Positions 1-10,116 of a stretch of DNA of 64,000 nt are shown here, piece by piece. A model generated the notes under the pieces. The model searched no databases and had not been told where the DNA came from. It was given only the letters and a program-made list of their open reading frames with translations. The translations under genes were made by a program, and so were the position numbers. This DNA comes from Arcuatula senhousia (taxonomy: Eukaryota; Mollusca; Bivalvia; Mytilida; Mytilidae): positions 57,820,686-57,884,685 of the forward strand of contig OZ020306.1 of assembly GCA_963971305.1 (NCBI GenBank), written 5' to 3'. Positions within the stretch are counted from its first letter, which is position 1, and the number at the start of each line of letters is the position of its first letter.

Positions 1-280
1 TATTTCCATCAGGCTTTCATTTGTCATGTAGATTTCTCAATTCTGTGGAACAATTTTTCATGTTCATATGAAATTTAATGTATTCATCGGTCATCATTTT
101 AGTTTTCCAAATTTGAAATGAAAAATTTGACCTTCATCATTAAAGTTTTCCAAATTTAAAATGAAAAACTGAGACCTATGTTCTTTTTTTTTGGTGGGTG
201 GTTAATTCCACCAATTCTACTGTTGTTTTACTAGTTTATATTCTGTTACATCATGTACATATATTATATTTTTTTATGTT

Positions 281-520
281 CAGTTAGGAGAGCTGAGATT
301 ATTATGTGAGTCTTTTTTGTGCATTTGTTAATTTTATCAATTCTATTATTGTTTTACAAAAATGTACATGTGTCAGTTAGGAGCTGAGATTATTATGCGA
401 GTCTTTTTTGTGCATTTGTTAATTTTCCCAATTCTATTATTGTTTTACATGTGTATATTCTGTTAAATTTTTGTTTATATGTTCAGTTAGGACAGCTGAG
501 ATTATTATGCGAGTCTTTAT
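281..520. repeat. Three-copy degenerate tandem repeat
   Basis: Three copies begin with cagttaggag at 281, 374 and 484 (spacings 93 and 110). Each continues into a shared block containing gctgagattattatg and gagtctttt. The surrounding 1-576 is AT-rich and I see no gene in it. Confidence 0.6.
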
Positions 521-578
521 TTTTAAAGATTTTGATTAATAAACGTTATTGATAAATTGTGTACTTATTCATATATTA

Positions 579-918
579 TACCCCCACTCGTAAGAGAGGG
601 GGCTATATTGCAATCACTTTGTCCGTCTGGTAAAATCTCAGCTTTTACTGGATTGATTTCAAATTTGGTACACAGTTTCAGCATGAGTCTTTCCATACCT
701 GCTCTTTCCAGGTCAGTCGGTCGACTACTTCCTGTTTTCCGAGCCGACTTTTTAAGGGTCAACAATTGGACATTTTTAGTAACAAATTCTCAGCCTCTAC
801 AAAAGGGATTGATTTCAAACTTAGTAAACAGCTTTTGCATGATGAGTTGTACGTTGCCTCCCCTTTCCAGGTCAGTCAGCAGGCTATTTCCTGTTATGTA
901 ATTGGTCGAGTGGGGGTA
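579..918. mobile_element. 340-bp element with 12-bp terminal inverted repeats
   Basis: The ends are perfect inverted repeats: tacccccactcg at 579-590 and cgagtgggggta at 907-918. Inside, two diverged copies of a block of about 190 bp lie in tandem; each has a gattgatttcaaa motif followed by ctttccaggtcagtc. A weaker relative lies at 49597-49823. It reads as a small non-autonomous element or MITE. No coding capacity is evident: overlapping short ORFs on both strands are explained by the repeat. Confidence 0.45.
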
Positions 919-1059
919 TGCTTAGCACGACCTAGTGCAACCCCTTGTAGAGTATACAGTTGCAATAGTTGATGCTGTTGAATATTTTTTAACCCACCCC
1001 CTTTCAAAAGAAGTACTAGTATATTTAAATTGTCCTGTCCCTGTCAGCCCAAAGACTTT

Positions 1060-1536
1060 GTACACACAACATATTTTGACATTTTAAGGGCCATAACTCC
1101 TAAAAGAAATGGTTCTACAGCTTTGACCTAATTACATGAAATGTAGATCTTGACGTGCTCAATCATCTGCATTTTGAATTTTATAAATATCTTGTATAGT
1201 TTTCAAGATATAGGGCTAAATAAGTGCAAAATTTTGAAAAAATCCAGAAAAAGAGCAATAACTCCTACATCGGCTGTTACCGTTTTTGAGTTACTTGCAA
1301 AAAACTGTTATTTGACCCCCCTGTTATATTTTAGCCATGGCGGCCATGTTTTTTTTTCGAATCAAAAGTCCGAACGATAGTTTTGTTCACATCATGCCAC
1401 TAAACAACTATGTTTGGTTGCAATTGGACTTATGGTGTCGGACAAGTTAACTTTTGAAAAATTGTTTACAGACGACGACGACGGACGCCAAGTGATGGTA
1501 AAAGCTCACATGGACCTTCGGTCCAGGGGAGCTCAA
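1060..1536 (+). repeat. Dispersed repeat ending in a stem-loop
   Basis: The segment has the style of molluscan dispersed repeats (blocks such as gggccataactcct and gcaataactcctac) and ends in a GAC-rich linker (gacgacgacgacggacg) followed by a stem-loop. The inner stem is tggacc 1511-1516 with ggtcca 1520-1525 around a 3-nt loop. The outer stem is agctc 1503-1507 with gagct 1529-1533. The start is approximate. This is the same layout as several other families in the window. Confidence 0.45.
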
Positions 1537-1591
1537 AATTAGTAAGTCTATTTGCATCAATATCAGATAAAAAGTTAAGGTATTAAGGACA

Positions 1592-1876
1592 CTAATTTTC
1601 CCAGAGGAAAAGAGATGTTGTTTCATTTGTGATTATTTTCTCTACGGGATCATCCCCCGAACATTCTTCTACAACCTGCCAATCATCGGCATCTTCAAAT
1701 TTGCTGGAAGATGTAACCTCAACTGGATCTCCATTCAGATCAAGTTCATCTGTTTTTTTGGTCTCCATTCCCGCTGGTATAAAAGTTACAGAGACTGAAT
1801 ATTCGGGGTTCTCGAGTTCTGCCGACCGCTGAGACGGAATATCCCGTAGTCGCCTGTCTCCAAGGGTTCTAAACTC
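1592..1876 (-). CDS. Probable terminal exon of an unrecognised gene
   Basis: On the minus strand a canonical acceptor (gtttacag) ends at 1877 and is followed by about 94 open codons to a TAG at 1592-1594. The exon is richer in G+C than its surroundings. The encoded segment is acidic and hydrophilic in its second half (DADDWQVVEECSGDDPVEKI) and has no repeats or membrane segment. I do not recognise the family. No partner exon with a matching donor was found in this window, so the gene either lies upstream across long introns or is a remnant. The frame also runs open upstream to an ATG near 1931, but the splice acceptor is the better start of this exon. Because the frame is not tied to any repeat family here, a real exon is more likely than chance. 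Confidence 0.4.
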   Translation of the reverse strand, partial: EFRTLGDRRLRDIPSQRSAELENPEYSVSVTFIPAGMETKKTDELDLNGDPVEVTSSSKFEDADDWQVVEECSGDDPVEKIITNETTSLFLWEN

Positions 1877-1940
1877 CTGTAAACTCATACAAACTTTAAT
1901 TATAACCACTAAGGCATGTTCCATGGAATGCACATGAAAC

Positions 1941-2746
1941 TACAGATCTGTATTGTTAATAGCCTTTAAGTTTTATTGTTCACAAAGTCCAATTCTCAAA
2001 ATCTGTGATTTTCGATAAAAAATGAAGTTTTTCCAAAAATATTAATCAGATTTGCACGAAATTTTAATATGCAAATCAGGACATGCTACTTAGTAGCTGA
2101 ACAAAGTTTCAGAACTGTATTGTTAACAGTTTTTGAGTTTTAGTGTTCACAAAGTCCAATTCTCAAAATCTGTGATTTTCGATAAAAAACGAAGATTATT
2201 TCCAAAAATATTAATCAGATTTGCACAAAATTTTAATATGCACATCATGACATGCTACTTAGCAGCTGTGCAAAGTTTCAGAACTGTGGTGTTAATAGTT
2301 TTTGAGTTTTAGTGTTCACAAAGTCCAATTCTCAAAATCTGTGATTTTCCTTAAAAAATGAAGTTTTTTTCCAAAAATATTAATCAGATTTGCATGAAAT
2401 TTTAATATGCACATCATAACATGCTACTTAGCAGCTGTGCAAAGTTTCAGAACTGTATTGTTAACAGTTTTTAAGTTTTAGTGTTCACAAAGTCCAATTC
2501 TCAAAATCTGTGATTTTCGATAAAAAATGAAGATTTTTTACAAAAATTTTAATCAGATTTGCACAAAATTTTAATATGCACATCATGACATGCTACTCAG
2601 CAGCTGTGCAAAGTTTCAGAACTGTGGTGTTAATAGTTTTTGAGTTTTAGTGTTCACAAGAATTGTTGACGGACGGACAGACGGACGGACGGACAGACGG
2701 ACAAAGTGAAAACTATAGGGCGTCCGCATCTTCGATGCGGGGCCCT
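1941..2746 (+). repeat. 169-bp tandem repeat with GGAC linker and terminal hairpin
   Basis: cacaaagtcc recurs at 1981, 2148, 2317 and 2486, and a partial copy starts at 2655, giving spacings of 167, 169, 169 and 169. A partial unit precedes the first. The array ends in a ggacggacagacgg-type tetranucleotide tract (about 2670-2702). It is closed by a stem-loop with ccgcat 2724-2729 pairing atgcgg 2735-2740, and agggc 2717-2721 pairing gccct 2742-2746. Confidence 0.75.
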
Positions 2747-2749
2747 AAT

Positions 2750-3650
2750 AATTATTTAAATTTAGATTAAAGAGGAATTAATAGACTTTCCTAAGCAAAA
2801 AAAAATGTGTGAATACCCCAAGAGGTAAGAAAAATACAATTAGTTAAAGTGATACTAGAAAAACTATCAAAATCCTAAAATATGTGATTTTATGTAAATT
2901 TCAAGTCTTTATATCTCGAAAATTAGTTCGATAAGGTATATTTTTTTTTGCATATTCTGAAAGTGCATAAAAAAATGAGCCTATCATTTAATTTTCATAA
3001 CTTTTTCAATGGAAGTTCAAAACTGTATCGTATGCCCTTAATGTTCGATGCATGTTTGGAGACAATACTATTTAAACACTATAGGTGTGTACTGCTACCG
3101 CCCACTTAAATTTAGGTCACTAAGAACTTCATTTTTGAGGGGGGTGGCGATACTTCAAGTACGGGCGGTTCACCCATCGCTCATAAACACATTTTCCTTC
3201 TAGTTTCTTTTTTTATTTGTAGTGGTTTTTTTCTTCTCCAATTATTATTACTGACATGAAAATTATAAAAAATAATTGTTTCCGAATTTTAAAATTGACA
3301 TTGAAAACGTAAGTGTAAGAACGGCATATTATATCTTATGCATGAAGATGTTTAAACAAGATATTAATTATTCTTTATTCAGCGATTTTAAGAGCTTGTG
3401 TCAGAAAAGTTTCTTTCATTTTTTAAATAGAAGATTGTTCCAGGTGGCTTTACGAATGCATGTGACAGTTATAAATTTGTGGTTCTGATTCTGATAGAAA
3501 AATATGTGAAAATAAAAGTAAAAAACCCATAGAACTCGCGCATTCGGTGTGGCGGGCTAGGTTATAAAAGATTCTATGTACAAAGCATTTAAAGCATAAT
3601 AATTAAATAAAAATAAAAACAATCTGGTCTTCGCCAAAAACTCACAAAAT
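2750..3650. other. AT-rich non-coding stretch
   Basis: No exon, RNA gene or repeat I recognise. Short open frames here show no family resemblance. Confidence 0.5.
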
Positions 3651-3653
3651 AAA

Positions 3654-4080
3654 GGACAGTAAATAAGAGACCGTTTTGAATTGTTACCATCTATTATTTC
3701 CTGCTTAAGTTTATGACAGTTCAAGACAGAAAACACAAATCTGTCATGACCTAATATTTCCTGCAGCAATTCACAACAGTGCCTAACAGTTAGTGGATAT
3801 CTTGTCAAGAACTGCTTTTTACTATGGCAATGGTGGACAGTGCATAATAGGTCAAGAAAAATTGTCAACTGCTGTGCAAAATTGTTACGGATCAGGACAG
3901 TGATAAACAATACAAGTAAAATTGTTAACTACTGCCTAAAATTGTAACAATTTTGGACAGTGATTAACAATCCAGGTAAAGTCTGTCACGATCTATGAGA
4001 AACTGTACCAATGTCGGACAGTGCAGGCCAATGTAGGACAGTGCATTATAGGCGGAAGGTAATCACTGTCACAAACTGTC
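3654..4080. repeat. Diverged 60-bp tandem repeat
   Basis: The motif rgacag or caacag recurs at 3654, 3714, 3774, 3835, 3895, 3955 and 4016 (spacings 60, 60, 61, 60, 60, 61), followed by a shorter step to 4036. The strict 60-bp phase survives although the units are heavily diverged. Related cagt-rich text runs on to about 4190. Confidence 0.7.
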
Positions 4081-4206
4081 CTTGATTGTATATGGTGATA
4101 ATGGTAATTCACTGTTGTTTGGCAGTAGTTTCACAGTAAATAGCAGTGTAAGGCAGTAAAAAAATGGCTGTGTCTGGTATAGACAGTAATTTTTTTGGTT
4201 CATAGT

Positions 4207-4384
4207 GTACCCACCTCTCCGCTTTTCCTGTGGTTCTTCAAAATTAACCGGTCCTCTGTGTCCACCCCATCCCCATATCTCATCTATCATCATCATTTCA
4301 TGTTCATTTTATCATCCTTTTCATGTCCATCGCCTGTAAATAACCTATATATGTGTTGCACGGGCGTAAAACTCACTCACTCAC
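4207..4384 (+). mobile_element. 5'-truncated SINE-like element (491-bp family)
   Basis: This is the 3' part of the family whose complete copies lie at 5881-6371 and 53574-54065. It runs from the tacccacctctcc block to the cgggcgtaaaa end and a (ctca)n tail. The truncation is at its 5' side, as expected for target-primed reverse transcription. Confidence 0.7.
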
Positions 4385-4499
4385 TATTATCAGACAAAGT
4401 AAATATTATTGTTTACATATACTGGTCCTTCTGATAATTGAGCAATAGATAACAGCATACAGTATAATTTATAAACCAGTTAAATAATGACTATAATCC

Positions 4500-5163
4500 T
4501 ATATGTTCAGAGCTTGTGGGATGAGGTTTGGGCTGCCGCTGAGCACAACAAACTTCATGAGCTTAAACCACAGCTTGGGGAAAGTCGTGCTTCATTTCGA
4601 TGCCGTCGAGACCAGGTGGTCATCACTAGATGTCGTATAGGACATTCTAGAGTCACTCATGGCCACCTGATGACACAAGAGAAGGAGGCCCCAATGTGCA
4701 TTCCTTGTGACTCGCGGTATTCTTTGAAGCATGTTTTCCTGGACTGTGTTGATGTTGCTCCAATTAGAATGAAGTATTTCACTTGTGCAACAATGCACGA
4801 TTTGTTCAGCGGTATCCCAACCGATGCCATTTTATCGTTTTTAAAGGAAACTGGTTTATATGCAAAATTGTAGTTTATTTAAGTAACCTTTTGTAAGTAT
4901 TGTGTTGTTTTACGATATTTATTTATCTATGTCATCATAATTTGTTTAAATATTGTAGTTTGTTCTTTATCACTAGTTTTATGTTTTAATGTGCCCTTTT
5001 TAGTTGGTGTTTTTATCTAGTCAAACTTTTTTGTTTTATCGACGGTCTTTTGACTTTGTTTTATACTGAATTTTTAGTTATATATCACAACTTGTTTATG
5101 TCCCGATTATGGCTGAAATATCGCCGACGGGACATTAATCAAACAACAATCAATCAATCAATC
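4500..5163 (+). mobile_element. 5'-truncated copy of the LINE at 56158-62178
   Basis: The sequence matches the last ~660 bp of the full LINE almost base for base. It includes the C-terminal zinc-knuckle-like coding end of ORF2 (C-x2-C-x7-H-x4-C), the 3' untranslated region, the GTCCCG/CGGGAC stem-loop (5100-5105 with 5128-5133) and a (caat)n tail. It is flanked by a perfect 13-bp target duplication, atgactataatcc, at 4487-4499 and 5164-5176. The open frame from 4487 to 4873 uses an ATG supplied by the target site, so it is a chance fusion and not a gene. Confidence 0.92.
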
Positions 5164-5880
5164 ATGACTATAATCCGTTTCATGAAAACGTTTTAAGAAA
5201 ACAATGCCCATTAGAAGTTAATCAAGCTTTCAGACGATTGAATTTGATCAACATGGAACTAGACAAATACGAATCTCTAGTGAAGTATTTGACAAAAATA
5301 AGAATATAATGATGTTTCTGAGAATGAAAAGAGAAGGATTAGAGCCAGGAAAGAAAAGTGAAAGATATAGAAAATGTTATTTTATTATACACAAAAGATG
5401 ACATAGCAGTTATTACTAAAGATAAAGAAAAAGGTGCAATAGAAATGTGTCACGAGTCATCAGGTGCTCATTTAGGAAGAGATAAGGCTTTTGAAAAAGT
5501 TAAGGAAAGATTTTATTGTAAAGTAACGTTTAAAGATACATCCGACTATGTGAAAAAGAGTAGAAGATGTCAATTTAACAAGACAGAGACAACTGTAGCC
5601 CAGATGACCAGTGTAGACATACAACCTAGAATGTGGACAAAAATTGGGTTATTTGGACCATTTGAAAAAAATGGAGAACCATTATCTGATTTAGGATATA
5701 GGTAAGTAATTGTAATTTATTCATACGTACATGTATACCCTAGTACATAATTTCCAGTACATACAATACATGAACATACATTTGTACCCTGCCCCCAAGT
5801 TGACACTCTACATACATTTATTTGGTAAGGAACAAAAGGATAAAATTGCTTAAATTGTTTAAAAATTATCATAAGGAAAA

Positions 5881-6371
5881 TGAGTGAGTGAGTGAGTTGG
5901 TGTTTTACGCCCGTGCAACGCTATAAAGGTTATTTACAGGCGATGAACATGAAAAGGATGATACAATGAACATGAAATGATGATGATAAATGAAATATGG
6001 GAATGGGGTGGGACACAAAGGACTGGTAAATTTTGAAGAACCACAGGAAAAGGGGAGAGGTGGGTAGGGGCGGAAAATTTAGCCTATGTGGTGCACTACT
6101 GGGCGGTCCACAAAGGGGTCTTTTACGTGCATGAAGCGTGGCAATCTCCACACACGTTGGCCCACTATGGTCGGCGGTCAGGGTTTCCGTATTATAGACC
6201 TGACAACCCCCGCGGACGAGGGCTACCCTATTCAGCCACCTAGGGTACACACTTGGTCGCTCTGTGGGCTGAGCACTGACCCGACGTCAGAATCCCAAGG
6301 CCCTTAGTCGCCTCTTACGACAAGCTAGGCTCTGCTGCGGGCCTATTCGCCACCCGGGCCCCGCACGGGAC
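5881..6371 (-). mobile_element. Complete 491-bp SINE-like element
   Basis: Full-length copy on the minus strand, from the (gtga)n tail at 5881 to the cgtgcgggg head ending at 6371. A perfect 11-bp target duplication, cataaggaaaa, flanks it at 5870-5880 and 6372-6382. The head resembles the 5' end of the LINE at 56158, including a cttgtcgtaaga-gcgacta hairpin. I see no convincing tRNA-type A and B boxes. Short ORFs inside repeat in every copy and are not genes. Confidence 0.85.
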
Positions 6372-6557
6372 CATAAGGAAAATATATTCTAGTTTATTTC
6401 TTCCACAAGAAAAAACATGGTACATTTTAATCATGGAAATTTAAATGCAACTGTAAAAATGTCACATTGAGACCATATTTATTATCTGTCTTAAACCTAG
6501 AACGACAATGTACGTAATATACATGGTGATATATAATTTATAATTAAATTTGTTTTT

Positions 6558-7283
6558 ATACCCTGCCACATGAAGTGGCAGGGTATTATGTTATACCCTC
6601 AGTTTTTTTTCGGTGTCTGTCCGTCCGTCCCCCGAAGGTTTCCGACCAATAACTTGAAAACGCGTCAAAGGATTTGAATGATATTTTGCACAGCTGTTTA
6701 TAGTACAATAAAATACAGATCAAGTTCGATTTCCAGCATGATCCAAAAAATAGTTTTCGAGATAGGCCACTTTGAAAAATCAAATTTCATGAAATTTTGA
6801 GTTTCCGACCAATAACTTGAAAACGCGTCAAAGGATTTGAATAATATTTTGCACAGCTGTTTATAGTACAATAAAATACAGGTCAAGTTCGATTTCCAGC
6901 ATGATCCAAAAAATAGTTTTCGAGGTAGGCCACTTTGAAAAATCATATTTCATGAAATTTTGAGTTTCCGACCAATAACTTGTAAACCCGTCAAAAGATT
7001 TCAATGATATTTTGCACAGCTGTTTAGTACAATAAAATACAGGTCAAGTTCGATTTCCAGCATGATCCAAAAAATAGTTTTCGAGATAGGCCACTTTGTA
7101 AAATCAAATTTCATGAAATTTTGAGTTTCCGACCAATAACTTGAAAACGCGTCATGGGATTCAATCGATATTTTGTACAGCTATTGAGTACAATAAAATA
7201 CAGGTCAGGTTTAATTTCCAGCATGATCCGAAAAACACTTTGAAATCAAATTTTATGAACTTTTGATATTATAACGTGGCGGG
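6558..7283. repeat. 162-bp tandem repeat with flanking 12-bp hairpin
   Basis: It begins with a perfect hairpin, ataccctgccac 6558-6569 against gtggcagggtat 6575-6586 with a 5-nt loop. A gtctgtccgtccgtcc linker follows, then four copies of a 162-163-bp unit starting gtttccgacc at 6638, 6801, 6963 and 7125. A single hairpin arm, gtggcggggtat, closes it near 7275. It lies within the intron of the integrase-like pseudogene. Confidence 0.75.
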
Positions 7284-7425
7284 GTATCATTTAATGTCCC
7301 ATTACATGCCCTATTTTTCAGATATGTATTGACGGTAATTGACTATTTTACCAAATGGCCTGAGGCGTTTCCTATTTACACGAAATCAACTGAAAAAGTG
7401 TAGACAAACTTCAACTTGTATGTCG

Positions 7426-7622
7426 GTAAATATTATTTTTAATTACCTCAAATATTTTTTTAAAAATCTCAACCTTACATCATGTACATTGTTTAGAATT
7501 GTAAATGTAAAAAATAATAAGGCAAAGTAAAATAGAATATGTCACATGTATGTGTTCAAGGGTTCATGATTTGAAAAAAATAGGGTAGGTAGGTAGGGAT
7601 TTATTTTTACTTTTATTTTTTT
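7426..7622. other. Non-coding border of the satellite block
   Basis: AT-rich, with a short gggtaggtaggtaggg stretch. No feature recognised. Confidence 0.4.
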
Positions 7623-8654
7623 TTTGCGGTCGTATAAAAAATTATTAAAAAAATCTGGAAAAAAAACCTATTTAAGTTAGCAAAGTTTGGTTTTCACCAA
7701 TGGACTCCCAGCATCATGTTTAGTCCAGAAGCCAATTTTGAAATGAATCTGACATACTTTAAGAAATTAGCCGATTTTTTTGTCGGCCATTTTGAAAATG
7801 ACGAAATGCAAAAACTTATAACGTTCCACGCACAACTTCACATAGCAACCATCCTTTCTACCAAGTTTCAGTTCTTTACTTAAATCGCTTCTATAAAATA
7901 ATCTCCGGACAAAATTTTGAAATCCAAAAAACAGAATAACAATATATCTTCCGAAATACTTCGTTTCGGTCGACATAATTAGTCCCATTTTTTCAAGTAA
8001 ATGTGGTCGGATCTTCCTTAAACTTGGTCAACATGTAGAACGAAGGCTAGTGTATCCATAAAATACAAAATTATACCAATTGATGCTCTAAAGGGGTGTC
8101 AGGGGGGTCTCAAAGTTGCCAGGAGGGTCCAAAAAGCACATTGCTTTCGTACCAAAATCTGTATATCTTGAAAACGGTTAACTTTAATGATATGAACTAT
8201 GCATTTTATAAGTAGCACATTACATGCCTCACATATATACGGCATGCAATTAAATGTACGATCTAAAATGGTGGACCAGAGGTGCCTAAAATAGGGGTGG
8301 GGTCACCCTAGCAAAATTGAACAAGTGGGAATATTTTGAAAACCGTACAATGGATTTCTGCAAACCTGACACTAAAGTAGTAGCCTATTTAATGATACAT
8401 ACAAATAAAAGATTAATCTTGTTCTATGTGTACAGGTTTTTTTTTAAAGATTTTTTTTTTATTTTAATTTTTTTATTTCTTAATGAAAAAAAAATTTAAA
8501 AAAAATTGGGAAAAAAAAACTGTTAAAGTTAGCAAAGTTTGGTTTTCATCAGTAGACACGGGGCATTTTGTTTGGCCCGGTAGCCAATTTTGAAAAGATT
8601 CAGACAAACTTTACAAAAATTATTCCATTTATTAATATTTTAATGAAAAATAAA
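7623..8654 (+). repeat. Family E satellite, first unit
   Basis: One 1.01-kb E unit, preceded at 7623-7635 by a short copy of the right end of repeat D (tttgcggtcgtat). The same D-end to E junction recurs at 10104-10117. That suggests the D-E border was itself duplicated when the array grew. The recurring 73-codon open frame on the minus strand is an artefact of the repeat. Confidence 0.8.
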
Positions 8655-10116
8655 AAGCTTCGCCGAGCGCAGCATGATACGACCGCAACATGTTGAACCC
8701 TGTACGTTTTAGGCCTAATATGGATAGTCTATTGTTCTGGACACATGCAGCCCATGGTGGACTGACAAAGGTTTTTGACACATGCTTCTCTGATGGACTT
8801 TCGACCCAGGGGGAAAAATATAAATTTTGAATGTTGTATTCTACTCTTTAAAAGAATAATGTTTGGGGAAAAAATTTAAAATTGAACCAGAATTTTTTTA
8901 AATTTATGATTACAGCCCAAAAAAATTATTCTTAAATTTAGAATCGCTACCTGACAAGAATAAATTTGCAAAAAAAATTTTCAAATTCGGACCACAAATA
9001 AAAAAGCCCCATTTGGCCCCTAATTACGTAAAAGGGGAAAAAAAGGGGGGGTCGCAAAAATTAATTCTTAATTTTGTATTCGCTATTTGACAAGAACAAA
9101 CATGCAAAAAAAATTTTCAAAATCGGACCAGAAATAAAAAAGTTACAATTTTGGCCCCTTTTGGTCCCTAATAACGTAACAGTAAAAAAAGGGGACACAA
9201 AAATATATCTAATACTTGACAAGAATAAACTTGCAAAAAAAATTATCAAAATCGGACAAGAATTAAAAAAGTTTCAATTTCGGCCCCTTTTGGCCCCTTA
9301 TTACGTAACAGGTGAAAAAGGGGTGGGGGGTCGCAAAAATAAATTCTCAAATTTGGATTCGCTACTTGACAAAAATAAACTTGCAAAAAAAAATTTCAAA
9401 ATCGGACCACAAATAAAAAAGTTTCGATTTTGGCCCCATTTGGCCCCTAATTACGTAATAAGGGGAAAAAGGGGGGGTCGAAAAAATTAATTCTTAATTT
9501 TGTATCCGCTATTTGACAAGAACAAACATGCAAAAAAAAATTTCAAAATCGGACCACAAATAAAAAAGTTTTTATTTTGGCCCCTTATGGCCCCTAATTA
9601 CACAACGGAGAAAAAGGGGGGCGCAAAAATTCATCAGGTTCATTCTTTTATTGTAAGAAACATTCTTGACAAATTGCACAGCAATAGGCCAACTAGGACC
9701 AAAGTTATGGTGGAAACAAGTAAAATATTTGATTGTTTTCCCCTTTTGGGCCCCTAATTTCGAAACAAAAAAAGGGGGACCCCCAAAATCAATCCCATTC
9801 ATTCTTGTGTGGTAAGGAACATCACTGTCAAATTTCATAGCAATTGGATAACTAGAACTAAAGTTATTGTGGAAACAAACAAAAAAGTAGTATTTTTGGC
9901 CCTTTTTTGGCCCCTAATTTCTTAACGAAAAATGGGGGGACCCCCAAAATCAATCCCATTCATCCTTTTATGGTAAGAAACATCATTGTAAAGTTTCATA
10001 GCAATCGGATAACTGGAACAAAAGTTATTGTGGAAACACTAAAAAGTTAACAGACACCGACAACGACGACAACGACATCATACCATAATACGTCCGCAAA
10101 TTTTTTGCGGTCGTAT
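8655..10116. mobile_element. Repeat D: 1.46-kb element of ~145-bp subunits with terminal stem-loops
   Basis: The left end has a stem-loop (GCT-t-CGC 8657-8663 with GCG-c-AGC 8667-8673). The right end has a longer one: atacg 10088-10092 with cgtat 10112-10116, and ccgcaaa 10094-10100 with tttgcgg 10104-10110. Between them are diverged subunits of 130-165 bp marked by ttgacaagaa followed by a cggacca block and ggccccttttggcccc. The right stem-loop is preceded by a gac-rich linker. The element splits two E units at an A-rich site. An inverted partial copy lies at about 51190-52654. Confidence 0.65.

Larger units (their letters stand above)
5358..7425 (+). pseudogene. Broken LTR-retroelement-type integrase with an intron
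   Basis: The first segment (5358-5701) resembles the zinc-binding N-terminus of a Ty3/gypsy-type integrase: the two histidines (CHESSGAH) are present, but of the paired cysteines the first is replaced by serine (KSRRCQ). It ends at a perfect donor (AG|GTAAGT, 5702). The second segment (7322-7425) follows a ttttcag acceptor and reads as the start of the integrase catalytic core (VIDYFTKWPEAFP). The two join in phase 2. An in-frame TAG at 7401-7403 interrupts the second segment before a possible donor at 7426. The 1,620-bp intron holds a complete SINE-like element and a hairpin-flanked tandem repeat. It is either a domesticated integrase-derived gene that has decayed or a decayed retroelement that acquired an intron. 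Upstream exons were not identified. Confidence 0.6.

Noticed and set aside
4487..4873. 128-codon ORF as an independent gene
   Set aside because: Its ATG comes from the target duplication and the rest is the truncated LINE ORF2 end.
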